From IMG/VR virus record IMGVR_UViG_3300037070_003643, positions 1 through 44,340 of that record: a stretch of 44,340 bases of DNA; one strand, 5' to 3'. Within the stretch, counting starts at the first letter, position 1. Each line of letters begins with the position of its first letter. The notes beneath the pieces were generated by a model. The model was not told the DNA's origin. It ran no database searches and worked only from the letters and a program-made list of their open reading frames with translations. Positions 13,741 through 21,370 of this stretch are shown here, one piece after another. Made by a program: the position numbers and the translations under genes. This stretch comes from a virus.

Positions 13741-14762
13741 CGCCCGCAGTGAATTTCGAACGTGAAGCTGAGCTCATCGCGGCGGAAGCGGCGAGGACGA
13801 AACGGCAGGCGCTCCCGGCCGTGGTGAGCGCGCCAGTCGTCACGGCGGAACAACACGACCTCATTACGCGGACGGTGGCCGCGGGCGCAACGCCGGACGA
13901 ACTCAAGCTCTATCTGTTCGACTGCGCGCGGCAGGGCGTGCATCCCCTCGATAAATTAATCCACTTCACCGTGCGGACCGACAAGCGCGGCAACCGCAAA
14001 TACACGCCGGTCACGTCGATCGACTTCATGCGGATTCGGGCGGCGGAAACGAACGAATACGTTGGCAGCGACGATGCGACGTTTGGCAACCAGCCGGGGC
14101 CTTATCCAGACTCAGCGACCGTCACGGTCTGGCGGCTTGTGCAGGGGACGCGCGGATCGTTCACGGCGACAGCGCGATGGCCGGAATACTACCCCGGCGA
14201 CGGAGACGGCTCGTTTCTGTGGCGCAAGATGCCGCACACGATGCTGGCGAAATGCGCCGAGGCCCTCGCGCTCCGGAAGGGCTTCCCGCGGCAGCTCGCC
14301 GGGCTCTACGCGAAAGAGGAAATGGATCAGGCGGGGCCGTCGAACGGGGACAGCCTGCCAGCTCCAACTCCCGCCCCAGCGGTTCCCCCCCAAGGAACGC
14401 TGAGTGGGGGGGCTACCCGTCCGCTGGGAACGGGGGAGATTCCCAGCTCATCCACCACAGTGCCCGACAAAGCCGACGCCAACGTCTACGCGCCGGCCGA
14501 CTGGCGCGAATCGGAGAACGCGATCCCCGCGGACGCCTATCTGATCACGAAGGCCGCGCCGGGCTTCGGGGAGATCGCGGGCTTCCTCTTTCATCATCGG
14601 CAAGCGGTGGGCGAAGACGGGATCCCGATCTGGAAAGCGGATCAGTACGCGGCGGCGCGGGCCTTCTGCTACGACGGGGAGCCCGTCCGCTTGGAGTTCG
14701 CGATGTCGAAGAAATCGGGCAAGGCGTATGTCAAAACCGTGCGGGCGTATGCCCCCTTTTGA
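13737..14762 (+). CDS. RecT/Bet-like single-strand annealing protein
   Basis: The 341-residue protein anneals complementary single strands in phage recombination. The core spans residues 45-190: LKLYLFDCARQGVHPL, IHFTVRTDKRGNRKYTPVTSIDFMR, AAETNEYVGSDDATF, and the conserved end PHTMLAKCAEALALRKGFP with LAGLYAKEEM. This is the Redbeta/Bet pattern. A Pro/Ser linker (residues 200-250) leads to a C-terminal domain (residues 255-341) that is unusual in length and may bind SSB or another partner. No exonuclease neighbour is obvious; HNH and PD-(D/E)XK nucleases lie downstream. Confidence 0.8.
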   Translation: MTPAVNFEREAELIAAEAARTKRQALPAVVSAPVVTAEQHDLITRTVAAGATPDELKLYLFDCARQGVHPLDKLIHFTVRTDKRGNRKYTPVTSIDFMRIRAAETNEYVGSDDATFGNQPGPYPDSATVTVWRLVQGTRGSFTATARWPEYYPGDGDGSFLWRKMPHTMLAKCAEALALRKGFPRQLAGLYAKEEMDQAGPSNGDSLPAPTPAPAVPPQGTLSGGATRPLGTGEIPSSSTTVPDKADANVYAPADWRESENAIPADAYLITKAAPGFGEIAGFLFHHRQAVGEDGIPIWKADQYAAARAFCYDGEPVRLEFAMSKKSGKAYVKTVRAYAPF

Positions 14763-14839
14763 CGGCTGCGGCGGTGGGCATTGGTGGTTCTGGGTGGGGA
14801 TGTATTCGCTGAAGTGTCGTCGTTGTGGGGCTGTTAAAC

Positions 14840-15082
14840 ATGCGGATCGCTGATCTCGAGGCGGGTTCTTGGTGGTACGAAGACGGCATCTACGTCGAAA
14901 GGTGCAAGTGCTGCTTGGCGCGGCGGGATGACATTCACCAACCCAACTGCCCGTTGGGACAGGTCAAGGCGCTCGTGGCGGCGTTGATTGAGAGTGAGCT
15001 GCTGGGGCTCGAGGATACAGACAAGGTGCTGGCGTTGGCTGAGATCCTCGGGGTGCCGACGGTCGGCCCGGAGTTCGACTGA
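14840..15082 (+). CDS. Small Cys-containing protein
   Basis: 80 residues from ATG; GTG at 14825 would add five. One CKCC-x13-C cluster near residues 22-38 could bind metal. The C-terminal half is Leu/Glu-rich helix. The stop shares bases with the next ATG (TGATG). No known family is recognised. Confidence 0.45.
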   Translation: MRIADLEAGSWWYEDGIYVERCKCCLARRDDIHQPNCPLGQVKALVAALIESELLGLEDTDKVLALAEILGVPTVGPEFD

Positions 15083-15285
15083 TGGGCCACATGAGCACGG
15101 ACCGGAAAGAGCGAGGCTGCTGGCTCTGGTCGCGGTGCTATGCCTGCGGGCATACGTTGCGGTTTGATTCCACGGCGTGTCCGCAGTGCGGCGAAGAGTT
15201 CGACGGGCGCAAACAGCCGCGTCGGTGGCCTGAGACATGCGAATGCGAACGGTGCGTGGGCTTGCGGGCAAAGGCTGCATCGTGA
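15082..15285 (+). CDS. Small zinc-ribbon protein
   Basis: 67 residues with CYACGH and CPQCGEEF knuckles, the classical zinc-ribbon arrangement (CxxC-x13-CxxC), and a further CECERC near the end. The surrounding residues are basic. Zinc ribbons of this size often bind nucleic acid or polymerase. It is one of several in this phage and overlaps the next gene as GTGA. Confidence 0.55.
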   Translation: MGHMSTDRKERGCWLWSRCYACGHTLRFDSTACPQCGEEFDGRKQPRRWPETCECERCVGLRAKAAS

Positions 15286-15740
15286 GCTTCCACGTTCCAG
15301 AAACGGCGCGCGATACGACGCATCCGCAACTCGGATCTACGAGTGCGGACGGGAACAATGGGGCGTTTCATCTTGAGTCGCCGGAGCCGGGCTGGCGACT
15401 GGCGTTGATCTGTTCCGACAGTTCGGAGCCTGACGGCGCCGGATTCGACAAGTGGGAACACGTCAGCGTCCACGCCTATCGTGAGCAACGGATTGAAATC
15501 GTGGGACTCCTTGGGCGCGGCTCAAAGCCGGGACTTAAGCAGCGCACACCGACGTGGAAAGAGATGTGTTTCGTGAAGCGGCTTTGTTGGGACGGGGAAG
15601 ACGTCGTGATGCAACTCCATCCCCGCGAGTCGGAATACGTGAACTGTCATCCGCACGTGCTGCACTTGTGGCGGCCCATCAATCAGACGATCCCGACGCC
15701 GCCGCCGATCTTCGTGGGTCCACTGGCGGAGACACGGTGA
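15282..15740 (+). CDS. DUF7694-like phage protein
   Basis: The GTG at the GTGA overlap gives 152 residues. The segment KWEHVSVHAY, RTPTWKEMCFVKRLCWDGEDVVMQLHP, SEYVNCHPHVLHLWRP matches a conserved phage-associated domain usually annotated DUF7694; its function is not known. The His/Cys and Trp residues in the last third are its strongest conserved-looking features. Confidence 0.6.
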   Translation: MSFHVPETARDTTHPQLGSTSADGNNGAFHLESPEPGWRLALICSDSSEPDGAGFDKWEHVSVHAYREQRIEIVGLLGRGSKPGLKQRTPTWKEMCFVKRLCWDGEDVVMQLHPRESEYVNCHPHVLHLWRPINQTIPTPPPIFVGPLAETR

Positions 15741-16063
15741 TGCTCTCCAAGCCGGTGGCCGTCCCGAAGCCGAGCACGCGTCTCGCCGAACGTCAGCTGC
15801 GGACGCGCGAACGGCGGGAGCAGGAACGCGTGTTCAAGGCGAGCGTGTGGTCGCGTGATCAGGGGCGGTGTGTCGTCTGTCAGCGTGTGGTGAAGCGGAC
15901 GCTCGGCCTTGATCCGTTACGTGGAGAAGTTCATCACCGCCGCGGCCGGAACGTCGCGCCCGGAGCGAGGTTCGATCCGAACGGTGCGGTGTTAGTTTGC
16001 CTTGCGGACCATTTACTCCTGACCCTGCACAAGATCAGCCTGCCCCCGGAAGGATCACCATGA
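15740..16063 (+). CDS. HNH endonuclease
   Basis: The 107-residue protein from the ATG in TGATG carries an HNH fold: VWSRDQGRCVVC, then EVHHRRGRN with the HH pair, FDPNGAVLVC and a final HLL…LH. These are the beta-beta-alpha metal site and the zinc or structural Cys positions. A small free-standing HNH beside a recombinase may act in packaging, recombination or homing. The conserved C-terminal CxxCH is reduced here (LVCLADH). Confidence 0.65.
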   Translation: MLSKPVAVPKPSTRLAERQLRTRERREQERVFKASVWSRDQGRCVVCQRVVKRTLGLDPLRGEVHHRRGRNVAPGARFDPNGAVLVCLADHLLLTLHKISLPPEGSP

Positions 16064-16377
16064 CGACTGTTGCACTTTTACGTGCCGCCAAACAGGAACT
16101 GTTAACCCGGGGCTGGATCCAGGGCCTGTCACAAAACGCGCACGGCGTCTGTTTACAAGGGGCGGTGCTGGCGGTCGGCGGGCGGGTGTTCTCAACGGCG
16201 TTGTTACAGGCCTACCAGACGCTGGCTGGGTGTCTGCCCGAGGCGGAGGGCTATAACCCGGTGGTCTATTGGAACGACACACCCGGCCGGACGCCGGAAG
16301 AGGTCCTGGCCCTGCTCGATCAGGCCATCGCGCGGGCGGCACAGGACGAGGCGATCCCGGCCCCGGTGCGCGTGTGA
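16060..16377 (+). CDS. DUF6197-like protein
   Basis: 105 residues from ATG (ATGA overlap). The pattern RGWIQGLSQNAHGVCLQGAV, then WNDTPGRTPEEVLALLDQAI is that of DUF6197, a small family in actinobacteria and phages whose role is unknown. No catalytic residues are evident beyond the conserved WND and PGRT. Confidence 0.55.
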   Translation: MTTVALLRAAKQELLTRGWIQGLSQNAHGVCLQGAVLAVGGRVFSTALLQAYQTLAGCLPEAEGYNPVVYWNDTPGRTPEEVLALLDQAIARAAQDEAIPAPVRV

Positions 16378-16514
16378 AGGTCTGGCTCCTCGTCGTGATC
16401 GGGGGCCTCGCCGTGAGTGCGCTCGCGTATTGGCTCTTGACGGAAGAATCGCCAGAAGAACCGACGCACCTCGAAGCGTGGCGGCAGATTGAACGATCCA
16501 AGAAGGACAAGTAA
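16374..16514 (+). CDS. 46-residue single-TM protein
   Basis: It starts at GTG in a GTGA overlap. Residues 3-20 are a membrane helix (VWLLVVIGGLAVSALAYWLL). The rest is charged and would lie in the cytoplasm. The function is unknown; tight coupling supports expression. Confidence 0.45.
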   Translation: MKVWLLVVIGGLAVSALAYWLLTEESPEEPTHLEAWRQIERSKKDK

Positions 16515-16533
16515 CCGAAGGACGGAGGCGACG

Positions 16534-16752
16534 ATGGGACGCGCGACACCGACGACGACACTACGCGGGACCGTCCGAAAACTCGTGCGCGAGAAAGGCT
16601 TCGGCTTCCTCGCGGGGGAAGACGGGACGGATTATTTCTTCTACCGCGACGCGGTGGAGGGCTTTGACACATTAGCGGAAGGAACGGCGGTCGTGTTCGT
16701 CCCGGGCGACGGTCCCAAGGGTCCACGCGCGCACAGCGTCTCGGTGGCGTAG
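16534..16752 (+). CDS. Cold-shock-domain protein
   Basis: The 72-residue protein has an OB-fold of the CspA class. RNP1 is represented by KGFGFLAGEDG and RNP2 by YFFYRDAV, close to the usual VFVH. Such proteins bind single-stranded DNA or RNA and in a phage may assist RNA chaperoning or ssDNA handling near the annealing protein. GGAGG lies five bases before the ATG. The stop is TAG. Confidence 0.75.
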   Translation: MGRATPTTTLRGTVRKLVREKGFGFLAGEDGTDYFFYRDAVEGFDTLAEGTAVVFVPGDGPKGPRAHSVSVA

Positions 16753-16977
16753 GGCAGCTCGGCGGCCCCGCAGACGCAGCGGTCCCCGGGTTCACAGGAC
16801 GCGCGCCAGACGTGGACTTTGACCTGGAGGAACCAGCCACAGGCGAGCGGTTCGGATCGCGGGAACGGCACGATCTGGCCCACGAGCGGGCAGTGTAAAC
16901 GAAGTTTGGACACCGGTTCTGTCAAGTAACCGACACAGCGGAGAGTCCGCCACAGGGACGCGCGAAAGGTGGCAGCG
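16753..16977. other. Intergenic stretch with ambiguous small frames
   Basis: No clear gene. Rightward, the cold-shock frame stays open for 48 codons past its TAG. Leftward, an open frame reads LRLHCPLVGQIVPF, ACGWFLQVKVHVW, CEPGDRCVCG with four Cys. Both share the same third-base positions, so base composition cannot choose. A leftward TTGACA is at about 16920-16926 near GACAC half-sites. The leftward frame is the more protein-like. Confidence 0.3.
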
Positions 16978-17301
16978 ATGGATGACGACGCGGTGACCGG
17001 CGCCGCCCTGCTCACAGCCGATCTACTGATCGCGCTCGACCGGGAGCGCGCGCTGACGATGGATCTGACGACGGACTTAGACGCGGTGTGCGCCCTCCTG
17101 TCGGAAGCGTTGACCTTGATTCAGCGCCAGACGATCCGCGTGAAGGATCAGGCGGAGCAGATTCGACAATTGATGGGCCTCCTGAAATACGGGGACGGCT
17201 GGCATCCGCCGATCCGGTTGGTGGATGTCCAAGACGTGGAGATTCCAGAGGGGATGGTGCGCATGAGCGAGATTCGATGGACGCCATCCGATGGGGGGTA
17301 G
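16978..17301 (+). CDS. Hypothetical helical protein
   Basis: 107 residues from the ATG at 16978; a GTG nine bases upstream is less well placed relative to GAAAGGTGG. It is Asp/Leu-rich at the N-terminus, with a central helix (LIQRQTIRVKDQAEQIRQLM), and ends in a Pro/Asp-rich stretch. It overlaps the ATPase start by 11 bases. The position suggests a role in replication with the ATPase; no motif is recognised. Confidence 0.45.
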   Translation: MDDDAVTGAALLTADLLIALDRERALTMDLTTDLDAVCALLSEALTLIQRQTIRVKDQAEQIRQLMGLLKYGDGWHPPIRLVDVQDVEIPEGMVRMSEIRWTPSDGG

Positions 17302-18535
17302 GCAAGGGAACTTTCCCGTGTGCGGCCCGACGCGCTATGTGATGACCGTCGCGCCCTATGGCTTGACATTCGATCTGGATCGCGTCCGTCGTGAGCGTCA
17401 CGAATTCTGGGGCGAGCTGATTGTGAAATGTGATCTGAAGGGCGCGAAGACGCTTGACGGCATCTTGAGCGCCTCCGATTTCAACCTGAGCGGACAGACC
17501 TCGCGTTCCACGCGGGCGAAGTATCTCGCGGAACGGGCGCAGACCGACGAGATCGACTGGGTTGGGCTGCTCGAGGAATTCTGCCAGCGGGTGATCGTCT
17601 TCGACCGGGAAGGCGCGGATGCCCCGGCGTTGAAAGACATTCCGCCCCCGGAGAAGGGCGACGGCTGGACCGTGGACGGGTTGACGCTCTTGCAGCGCCA
17701 GCCGGTGATTCTGTTCGGCGACGGCGGGCAAGGCAAATCACTGGTGGCGCTCTATCTGGCTGGGCATCTCGCGCAGCGGGGCATTCGCGTGCTCTATTGC
17801 GATTGGGAATTTGATGGGGAGAGTCACCGCGAGCGCTTCGGCGGCCTGTTTGGAGCCGCGATGCCGGAGGGGATTCGCTATTGCCGCTGCGACAAGCCCC
17901 TCGGCGCCGAAATGGATCGCATCCGGCGGCTGGTGAAACAGTACGAGGTGCATTACCTCATCTGCGATTCGATTGTGTTCGCGTGCGCGGCGGGCGTGCC
18001 GGCGGAATCCGCTGAGGCCGCCTCGACCTACTTCCAGGCCCTTCGACAGATCGGCGTGGGGTCGTTCAATCTGGCCCATACCACGAAGCAGAGCAATGAG
18101 AAGGACGACACCCGCCAGCAATACAAGCCCTTCGGGTCGGGCTTTTGGCACAACGGGGCCAGAGCGACGTGGTTTCTCAAGGGTGTTGAAGAGGGTCGCG
18201 GGCGACTCGCGGTCGGGCTGTTCCCTCGAAAGGCCAATACCGGTCCCCTTGGGCCGGCGCTCGGCTGGGTCATTGACTTTGCCGGCGGGTCGATTCAGTT
18301 CAACCGGACGGATGTCGCGGAGCACGGCGAACTCGTGGGCGGGCTCAAGGTGTGGGAACGGATGCGCGAAGAGTTGAAAACCGGTCCCTACACCATGGCC
18401 GCGCTCGCCTCGAGCCTGGACGTGCCGGTCAACACCATTGTTCAAGAGGTGAAGCGGAAGACCGGTCTGTTCACCAAAGTGGAAGGGGCCGACGGGATTT
18501 TCCGGGTCGGGCTCGTGACCGGATCTGTGCAATGA
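17291..18535 (+). CDS. RecA-fold ATPase, RepA/AAA_25-type replication protein
   Basis: The 414-residue protein has a Walker A motif LFGDGGQGKS (residues 141-150) and a Walker B motif HYLICDS (221-227), with a sensor NLAHTTKQ. This is the hexameric RecA-like core used by RepA-type helicases and phage recombination ATPases (AAA_25). Residues 1-120 form a separate domain rich in ERAQTDEIDWVGLLEEF helices. Residues 350-410 resemble a winged helix. It likely opens or moves along DNA at replication or recombination. The presumed origin lies directly downstream. The start could also be ATG 17342. Confidence 0.7.
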   Translation: MGGRQGNFPVCGPTRYVMTVAPYGLTFDLDRVRRERHEFWGELIVKCDLKGAKTLDGILSASDFNLSGQTSRSTRAKYLAERAQTDEIDWVGLLEEFCQRVIVFDREGADAPALKDIPPPEKGDGWTVDGLTLLQRQPVILFGDGGQGKSLVALYLAGHLAQRGIRVLYCDWEFDGESHRERFGGLFGAAMPEGIRYCRCDKPLGAEMDRIRRLVKQYEVHYLICDSIVFACAAGVPAESAEAASTYFQALRQIGVGSFNLAHTTKQSNEKDDTRQQYKPFGSGFWHNGARATWFLKGVEEGRGRLAVGLFPRKANTGPLGPALGWVIDFAGGSIQFNRTDVAEHGELVGGLKVWERMREELKTGPYTMAALASSLDVPVNTIVQEVKRKTGLFTKVEGADGIFRVGLVTGSVQ

Positions 18536-18545
18536 AAGGCTGTAG

Positions 18546-18709
18546 AGGTGACAGTCCCGTGACAACACAAAAACCGTCACGTTGGTGTCTTCCCCTATAG
18601 AGAGAGAATTTTCTTATTCTCTCTATAGGGAGTCACCTGTCACTTCGGTGTATTTGCTAAGGATTTAAAGGCTTCTCTTTTCGCTGTCACGCGACAGATC
18701 GCCTGTCAC
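18546..18709. other. Candidate replication origin with iteron-like repeats
   Basis: The heptamer CTGTCAC occurs at 18637-18643, 18684-18690 and 18703-18709, and its inverse GTGACAG at 18548-18554. Partial copies are at 18559-18564, 18576-18580 and 18632-18636. Between them lies the most AT-rich stretch of the genome (18594-18680) and a long inverted repeat. This layout and its place after the ATPase resemble a phage replication origin. Confidence 0.45.
18593..18630. repeat. 13-base inverted repeat
   Basis: Arms CCCTATAGAGAGA (18593-18605) and TCTCTCTATAGGG (18618-18630) pair perfectly around a 12-base AT-rich loop. No T-run follows, so it is a poor terminator; it could extrude a cruciform at the origin. 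Confidence 0.8.
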
Positions 18710-18830
18710 GAGGAGTGTTTTTCACCGTTAGAGGAGGGGTGTCTGATGAGGTTGACGGTCAAGGCGGACGGCTGAGATGCGGACCGCCGCCCGCTTTACC
18801 GCGACTCAGGAGTCAGAGACGAGAGGGATC

Positions 18831-19217
18831 ATGAATAAAACGACGGCGTTTCCGACGCTGAAGGTCGTTGAGATTCTCGACGTGGCGGTGCCCACGCGTG
18901 GCGACACCTATGTGTCTGTAGGCTTCACGACAGCTCAACTCCAGCAGTTGGTCGAGGTCGGTGCGGCGGATCGGGACGAGCAGCAGAACGACGCGCCGAG
19001 TGTCGGCGCATTCCTCGATTACTTCGCGGCGGTGAGCTATCCGGTCTCGTTCATCGGGTATGTCATTTTTCCGCCGCGTCCAGACGCCCGCGTCAGCGTG
19101 GAAGGGTTTGAGGCCACGCCGCAGACGCAAGCTGATCGGGACGGGCTCGTGAAGGCGTTTCGGCGGGCTGATGAATTTGAGTGCCTCGGCAAATATTGCC
19201 GGGCGTGGTGGGACTAG
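18831..19217 (+). CDS. Hypothetical protein
   Basis: 128 residues from ATG with GAGAGGG upstream; an in-frame ATG at 18777 would extend it by 18. The protein is acidic with beta-strand-rich segments (TYVSVGFTTAQLQQLVEVG, YPVSFIGYVIFPPRP). No motif is recognised. Its end is adjacent to the nuclease gene. Confidence 0.5.
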   Translation: MNKTTAFPTLKVVEILDVAVPTRGDTYVSVGFTTAQLQQLVEVGAADRDEQQNDAPSVGAFLDYFAAVSYPVSFIGYVIFPPRPDARVSVEGFEATPQTQADRDGLVKAFRRADEFECLGKYCRAWWD

Positions 19218-19526
19218 ATGCGGGTAGGGCAAAGTCGCAAGCGCGACGCCAACGAGCGCGCGATCTGTGCCGCCTTGCACCGGATCGGTGTCCAGACGTA
19301 TGCCCTCTCGATCCCCGGCCTTGGCGATCTCTTGGCGTGGCGGGCGGATACGGGCTGGAGAGTGCTTGAATGCAAGACGCCACGCGGGCGGTTAACGAAG
19401 GCGCAGCGGGCCGTGCATACACACGTGCCGATCCAGATTGTCCGGTCGGTGGACGAGGCGCTCGCGCTCTATGGGAAGGTCGAGGGCCGATCCGCAGGCG
19501 TCAGGGCGGCGCTGTTGTGGCGGTGA
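19218..19526 (+). CDS. PD-(D/E)XK (VRR-NUC-like) nuclease
   Basis: The 102-residue protein starts directly after the preceding TAG. It has the nuclease pattern ERAICAALHRIG (E13), GLGDLLAW (D37), LECK (E51, K53), then RGRLTKAQRAVHTHV, as in VRR-NUC and related Holliday-junction resolvase-like domains. The small size suggests a standalone phage resolvase or structure-specific nuclease. It overlaps an 18-codon frame (GTGA at 19523) that leads to the next gene. Confidence 0.65.
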   Translation: MRVGQSRKRDANERAICAALHRIGVQTYALSIPGLGDLLAWRADTGWRVLECKTPRGRLTKAQRAVHTHVPIQIVRSVDEALALYGKVEGRSAGVRAALLWR

Positions 19527-19575
19527 CGATCGGGCGCGGGCCGTCGGATGTGCTCGAGGCGTGTGGGGTCCAAGA

Positions 19576-19758
19576 ATGAGCGACAGAGAAGACGAACCGA
19601 CCGACCTGTTTGACGCGGTGTGTCGATTGGACGACCTCGCCGAGTGGCTCGCGCCTGACTATCCAGACGAGGCCGACCGATTACGGGCCACGTCGTCCGC
19701 GCTCAAGGGCTACATCGTGATCAGTCTCAGGTTACCTATTGAGGAGGACGCGGGATGA
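19576..19758 (+). CDS. Small acidic protein
   Basis: 60 residues, starting MSDREDEPTDLFDAV, acidic and helical, with no known motif. It is joined to upstream genes by an 18-codon GTG frame (19523-19579) that overlaps both stops, which may serve as a translational bridge. The stop overlaps the next start (ATGA). Confidence 0.45.
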   Translation: MSDREDEPTDLFDAVCRLDDLAEWLAPDYPDEADRLRATSSALKGYIVISLRLPIEEDAG

Positions 19759-19973
19759 GGACTCCCGCCCTCTCAGCCGAGCTCGCGCAACGGAATGAAG
19801 AGCACGAGGAAGCCTTCTATATTCTCGTGACCAAGGATCAGGCGTTAGATTTGTCCAGCGGGTACGTCCCGCTCCTGGTGCGGTCGATGGCGAGAACGAT
19901 GTTGGAATGGCAGGATGATCTGAAGCGGGCGGCGGAACGGCCGGTGCCGAAACCACGAAAGGTCAAGCGATGA
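19755..19973 (+). CDS. Small helical protein
   Basis: 72 residues from the ATGA overlap, charged and helical throughout (LVTKDQALDLSSG, RSMARTMLEWQDDLKRAAE) with a basic tail ending KPRKVKR. No family is recognised; the basic end could contact nucleic acid. Confidence 0.45.
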   Translation: MRTPALSAELAQRNEEHEEAFYILVTKDQALDLSSGYVPLLVRSMARTMLEWQDDLKRAAERPVPKPRKVKR

Positions 19974-19999
19974 ACGGTGGTACAATAAGTGGAACCGTA

Positions 20000-20054
20000 G
20001 AGCGTTATCAGCGCTCGACGGTCCCTAACCACCGTCCCACGATTGGAGGTCGTG
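20000..20054 (+). promoter_or_regulatory. Three tandem stem-loops in an mRNA leader
   Basis: Three consecutive hairpins: GAGCG/CGCTC with loop TTATCAG (20000-20016), GACGGT/ACCGTC with loop CCCTAACC (20017-20036), and CACGA/TCGTG with loop TTGGAGG (20038-20054). The third loop carries the Shine-Dalgarno sequence GGAGG of the HNH gene, six bases before its ATG. This suggests structure-dependent translation. Confidence 0.55.
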
Positions 20055-20059
20055 CGGCA

Positions 20060-20500
20060 ATGGCTGATTCTCAGACTACCACGCAGACCAAGACGTGTCC
20101 GAGTTGCGGCGAAGCGAAGCCGATGTCTGCCTTTTGTGGCAGGAAGGATCGACCTGGCCTCGCAAGGGTCTGCGGTCAATGTCGTTATCGCCGGGAACGA
20201 GCAGCGGCTATTGTGCGGCCGTCGAAACGAGCGGCGAAGCTGGCGGGGCAATTGATGCGGACGCGACGATACGGTGAGCGACACCCCTTAAAAACTAGAG
20301 CGCATGCGCTCGTCTCTTATGCCCTGAGGTCCGGCGTGCTTGTTAGGCCGTCCCAGTGCGGTGTGTGTGCGCGTCCAGATGTCCGCTGCGTCGATGGCCG
20401 AACAATTCTCCATGCCCATCACGAAGACTACTCGCAGCCTCTGGTTGTGGAATGGTTATGTGCGTCCTGTCACATCGCCAGGCATCGGAGGTCGGCATGA
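20060..20500 (+). CDS. HNH-type endonuclease with zinc fingers
   Basis: 146 residues from the ATG after GGAGG; an ATG at 19970 is in frame but the hairpin leader argues for the inner start. The N-terminus has CPSCGEAKP and VCGQCRYRRERA, a zinc ribbon common in recombination endonuclease-like proteins. The C-terminal part has CGVC, then LHAHHEDYSQPLVVEWLCASCH, the HNH metal and zinc signature (HH, CxxC, H). It may be a mobile endonuclease. GC is lower than in neighbouring genes. Confidence 0.65.
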   Translation: MADSQTTTQTKTCPSCGEAKPMSAFCGRKDRPGLARVCGQCRYRRERAAAIVRPSKRAAKLAGQLMRTRRYGERHPLKTRAHALVSYALRSGVLVRPSQCGVCARPDVRCVDGRTILHAHHEDYSQPLVVEWLCASCHIARHRRSA

Positions 20501-21150
20501 GTTCGACGGACGACGCCCGCGCCCGCCTCCTGGCCCTGGTGGAGAAGTGGCGGCGGCTTGCCAATAACGCCCACCCGATGGCGATTTCGCGTGAGACTCG
20601 GGAGACGTTGAGGCAATGCGCCGATGAACTCGCCGCCCTACTCCCGCCCGTGGGCCAACCTGCGAATCCGTTGCAGTCTGAATTGTTAGACCTCATCAAA
20701 CTGATGCCAGATTCTCAAGTGGACGAGATCCTGTCCTTCGTGGGGACGTTGCGTGAGGCAAAGGGGTTGGCCAAAGCGCCCGTGGGCCAACCGTCTCAGT
20801 ACGGCTCGGAAGTGCTCTGTGAAGACTGCGCGAAGGTCTTCTGTCCGCACGGCGAGCGCGGGCATTTCTTTCACGACGGGTGTCCGCAGTGCGACGCCAC
20901 CGAGGCGTCCGTGGGCCAGGAGGCGCCGCCCGGCTGGCAGCCGATCGAGACGGCGCCGAGAGACGGGACATGCGTGATTGGGCTGGATACGAAAGACGGC
21001 GTGGGCCGAACGCATTGGAGCGAGAAATACAATCCGCATTGTTGGGCCGATGATGACGAGCTATTAGTGAAGCCGACACATTGGATGCCCCTTCCGGCCG
21101 CGCCCCTCCCCTCCCCGGCGTCTCCCCCCCCAGGAGGAAAATTAGAATGA
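20497..21150 (+). CDS. DUF551-like protein
   Basis: 217 residues from the ATGA overlap. Residues 1-50 are helical. A central zinc-like cluster has CEDCAKVFCPHG and DGCPQCDA. Residues 145-205 (GWQPIETAPRDGT, WADDDELLVKPTHWMPLP) follow the DUF551 pattern common in phages. The segments are separated by short VGQP linkers that repeat in the DNA, pointing to assembly from modules. The function of DUF551 is unknown. Confidence 0.55.
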   Translation: MSSTDDARARLLALVEKWRRLANNAHPMAISRETRETLRQCADELAALLPPVGQPANPLQSELLDLIKLMPDSQVDEILSFVGTLREAKGLAKAPVGQPSQYGSEVLCEDCAKVFCPHGERGHFFHDGCPQCDATEASVGQEAPPGWQPIETAPRDGTCVIGLDTKDGVGRTHWSEKYNPHCWADDDELLVKPTHWMPLPAAPLPSPASPPPGGKLE

Positions 21151-21368
21151 GCGTTGACGAATGCCGCAAGTGCGGCGGGACGATGAGCGGGCCTGTGTAT
21201 TGCCAAGGCGGGCCGTGGTGTGTGCATCGGGTGAACGGCTCGTGCGGAATGTGGGTCGATCATTTGGCCTTCACGTGCGCTCGCTGCGGTTACGTGGAAA
21301 CGCGTCGGACGCGTGAACAGGCTCAATACGAGGCCTCGCAGGCGTCTCCCCCCCAGGAGGAGCCCTGA
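21147..21368 (+). CDS. Small zinc-ribbon protein
   Basis: 73 residues, with a strong AGGAGG before the ATG and a coupled ATGA start. Cys pairs CRKCGG and CARCGY are separated by about 40 residues, with CQGGPWCVH between them. A zinc ribbon is likely. It is placed at the head of the sialic-acid operon and may or may not belong to it. Confidence 0.45.
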   Translation: MSVDECRKCGGTMSGPVYCQGGPWCVHRVNGSCGMWVDHLAFTCARCGYVETRRTREQAQYEASQASPPQEEP

Positions 21369-21370
21369 GC

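Noticed and set aside
18532-18600. 22-codon frame after the ATPase with an ATGA junction
   Set aside because: It runs through the iteron-like repeats and inverted repeat and its product has no protein-like features.
18593-18630. Rho-independent terminator at the 13-base inverted repeat
   Set aside because: No T-run follows either strand's stem and the loop is AT-rich; an origin or cruciform function fits better.
19523-19579. 18-codon frame as a real gene
   Set aside because: Too short and without motif; recorded as a possible translational bridge only.
19970-20059. Start of the HNH gene at the upstream ATG
   Set aside because: The upstream codons lie in a hairpin leader and the inner ATG has GGAGG; the extra 30 residues are unlike the family.
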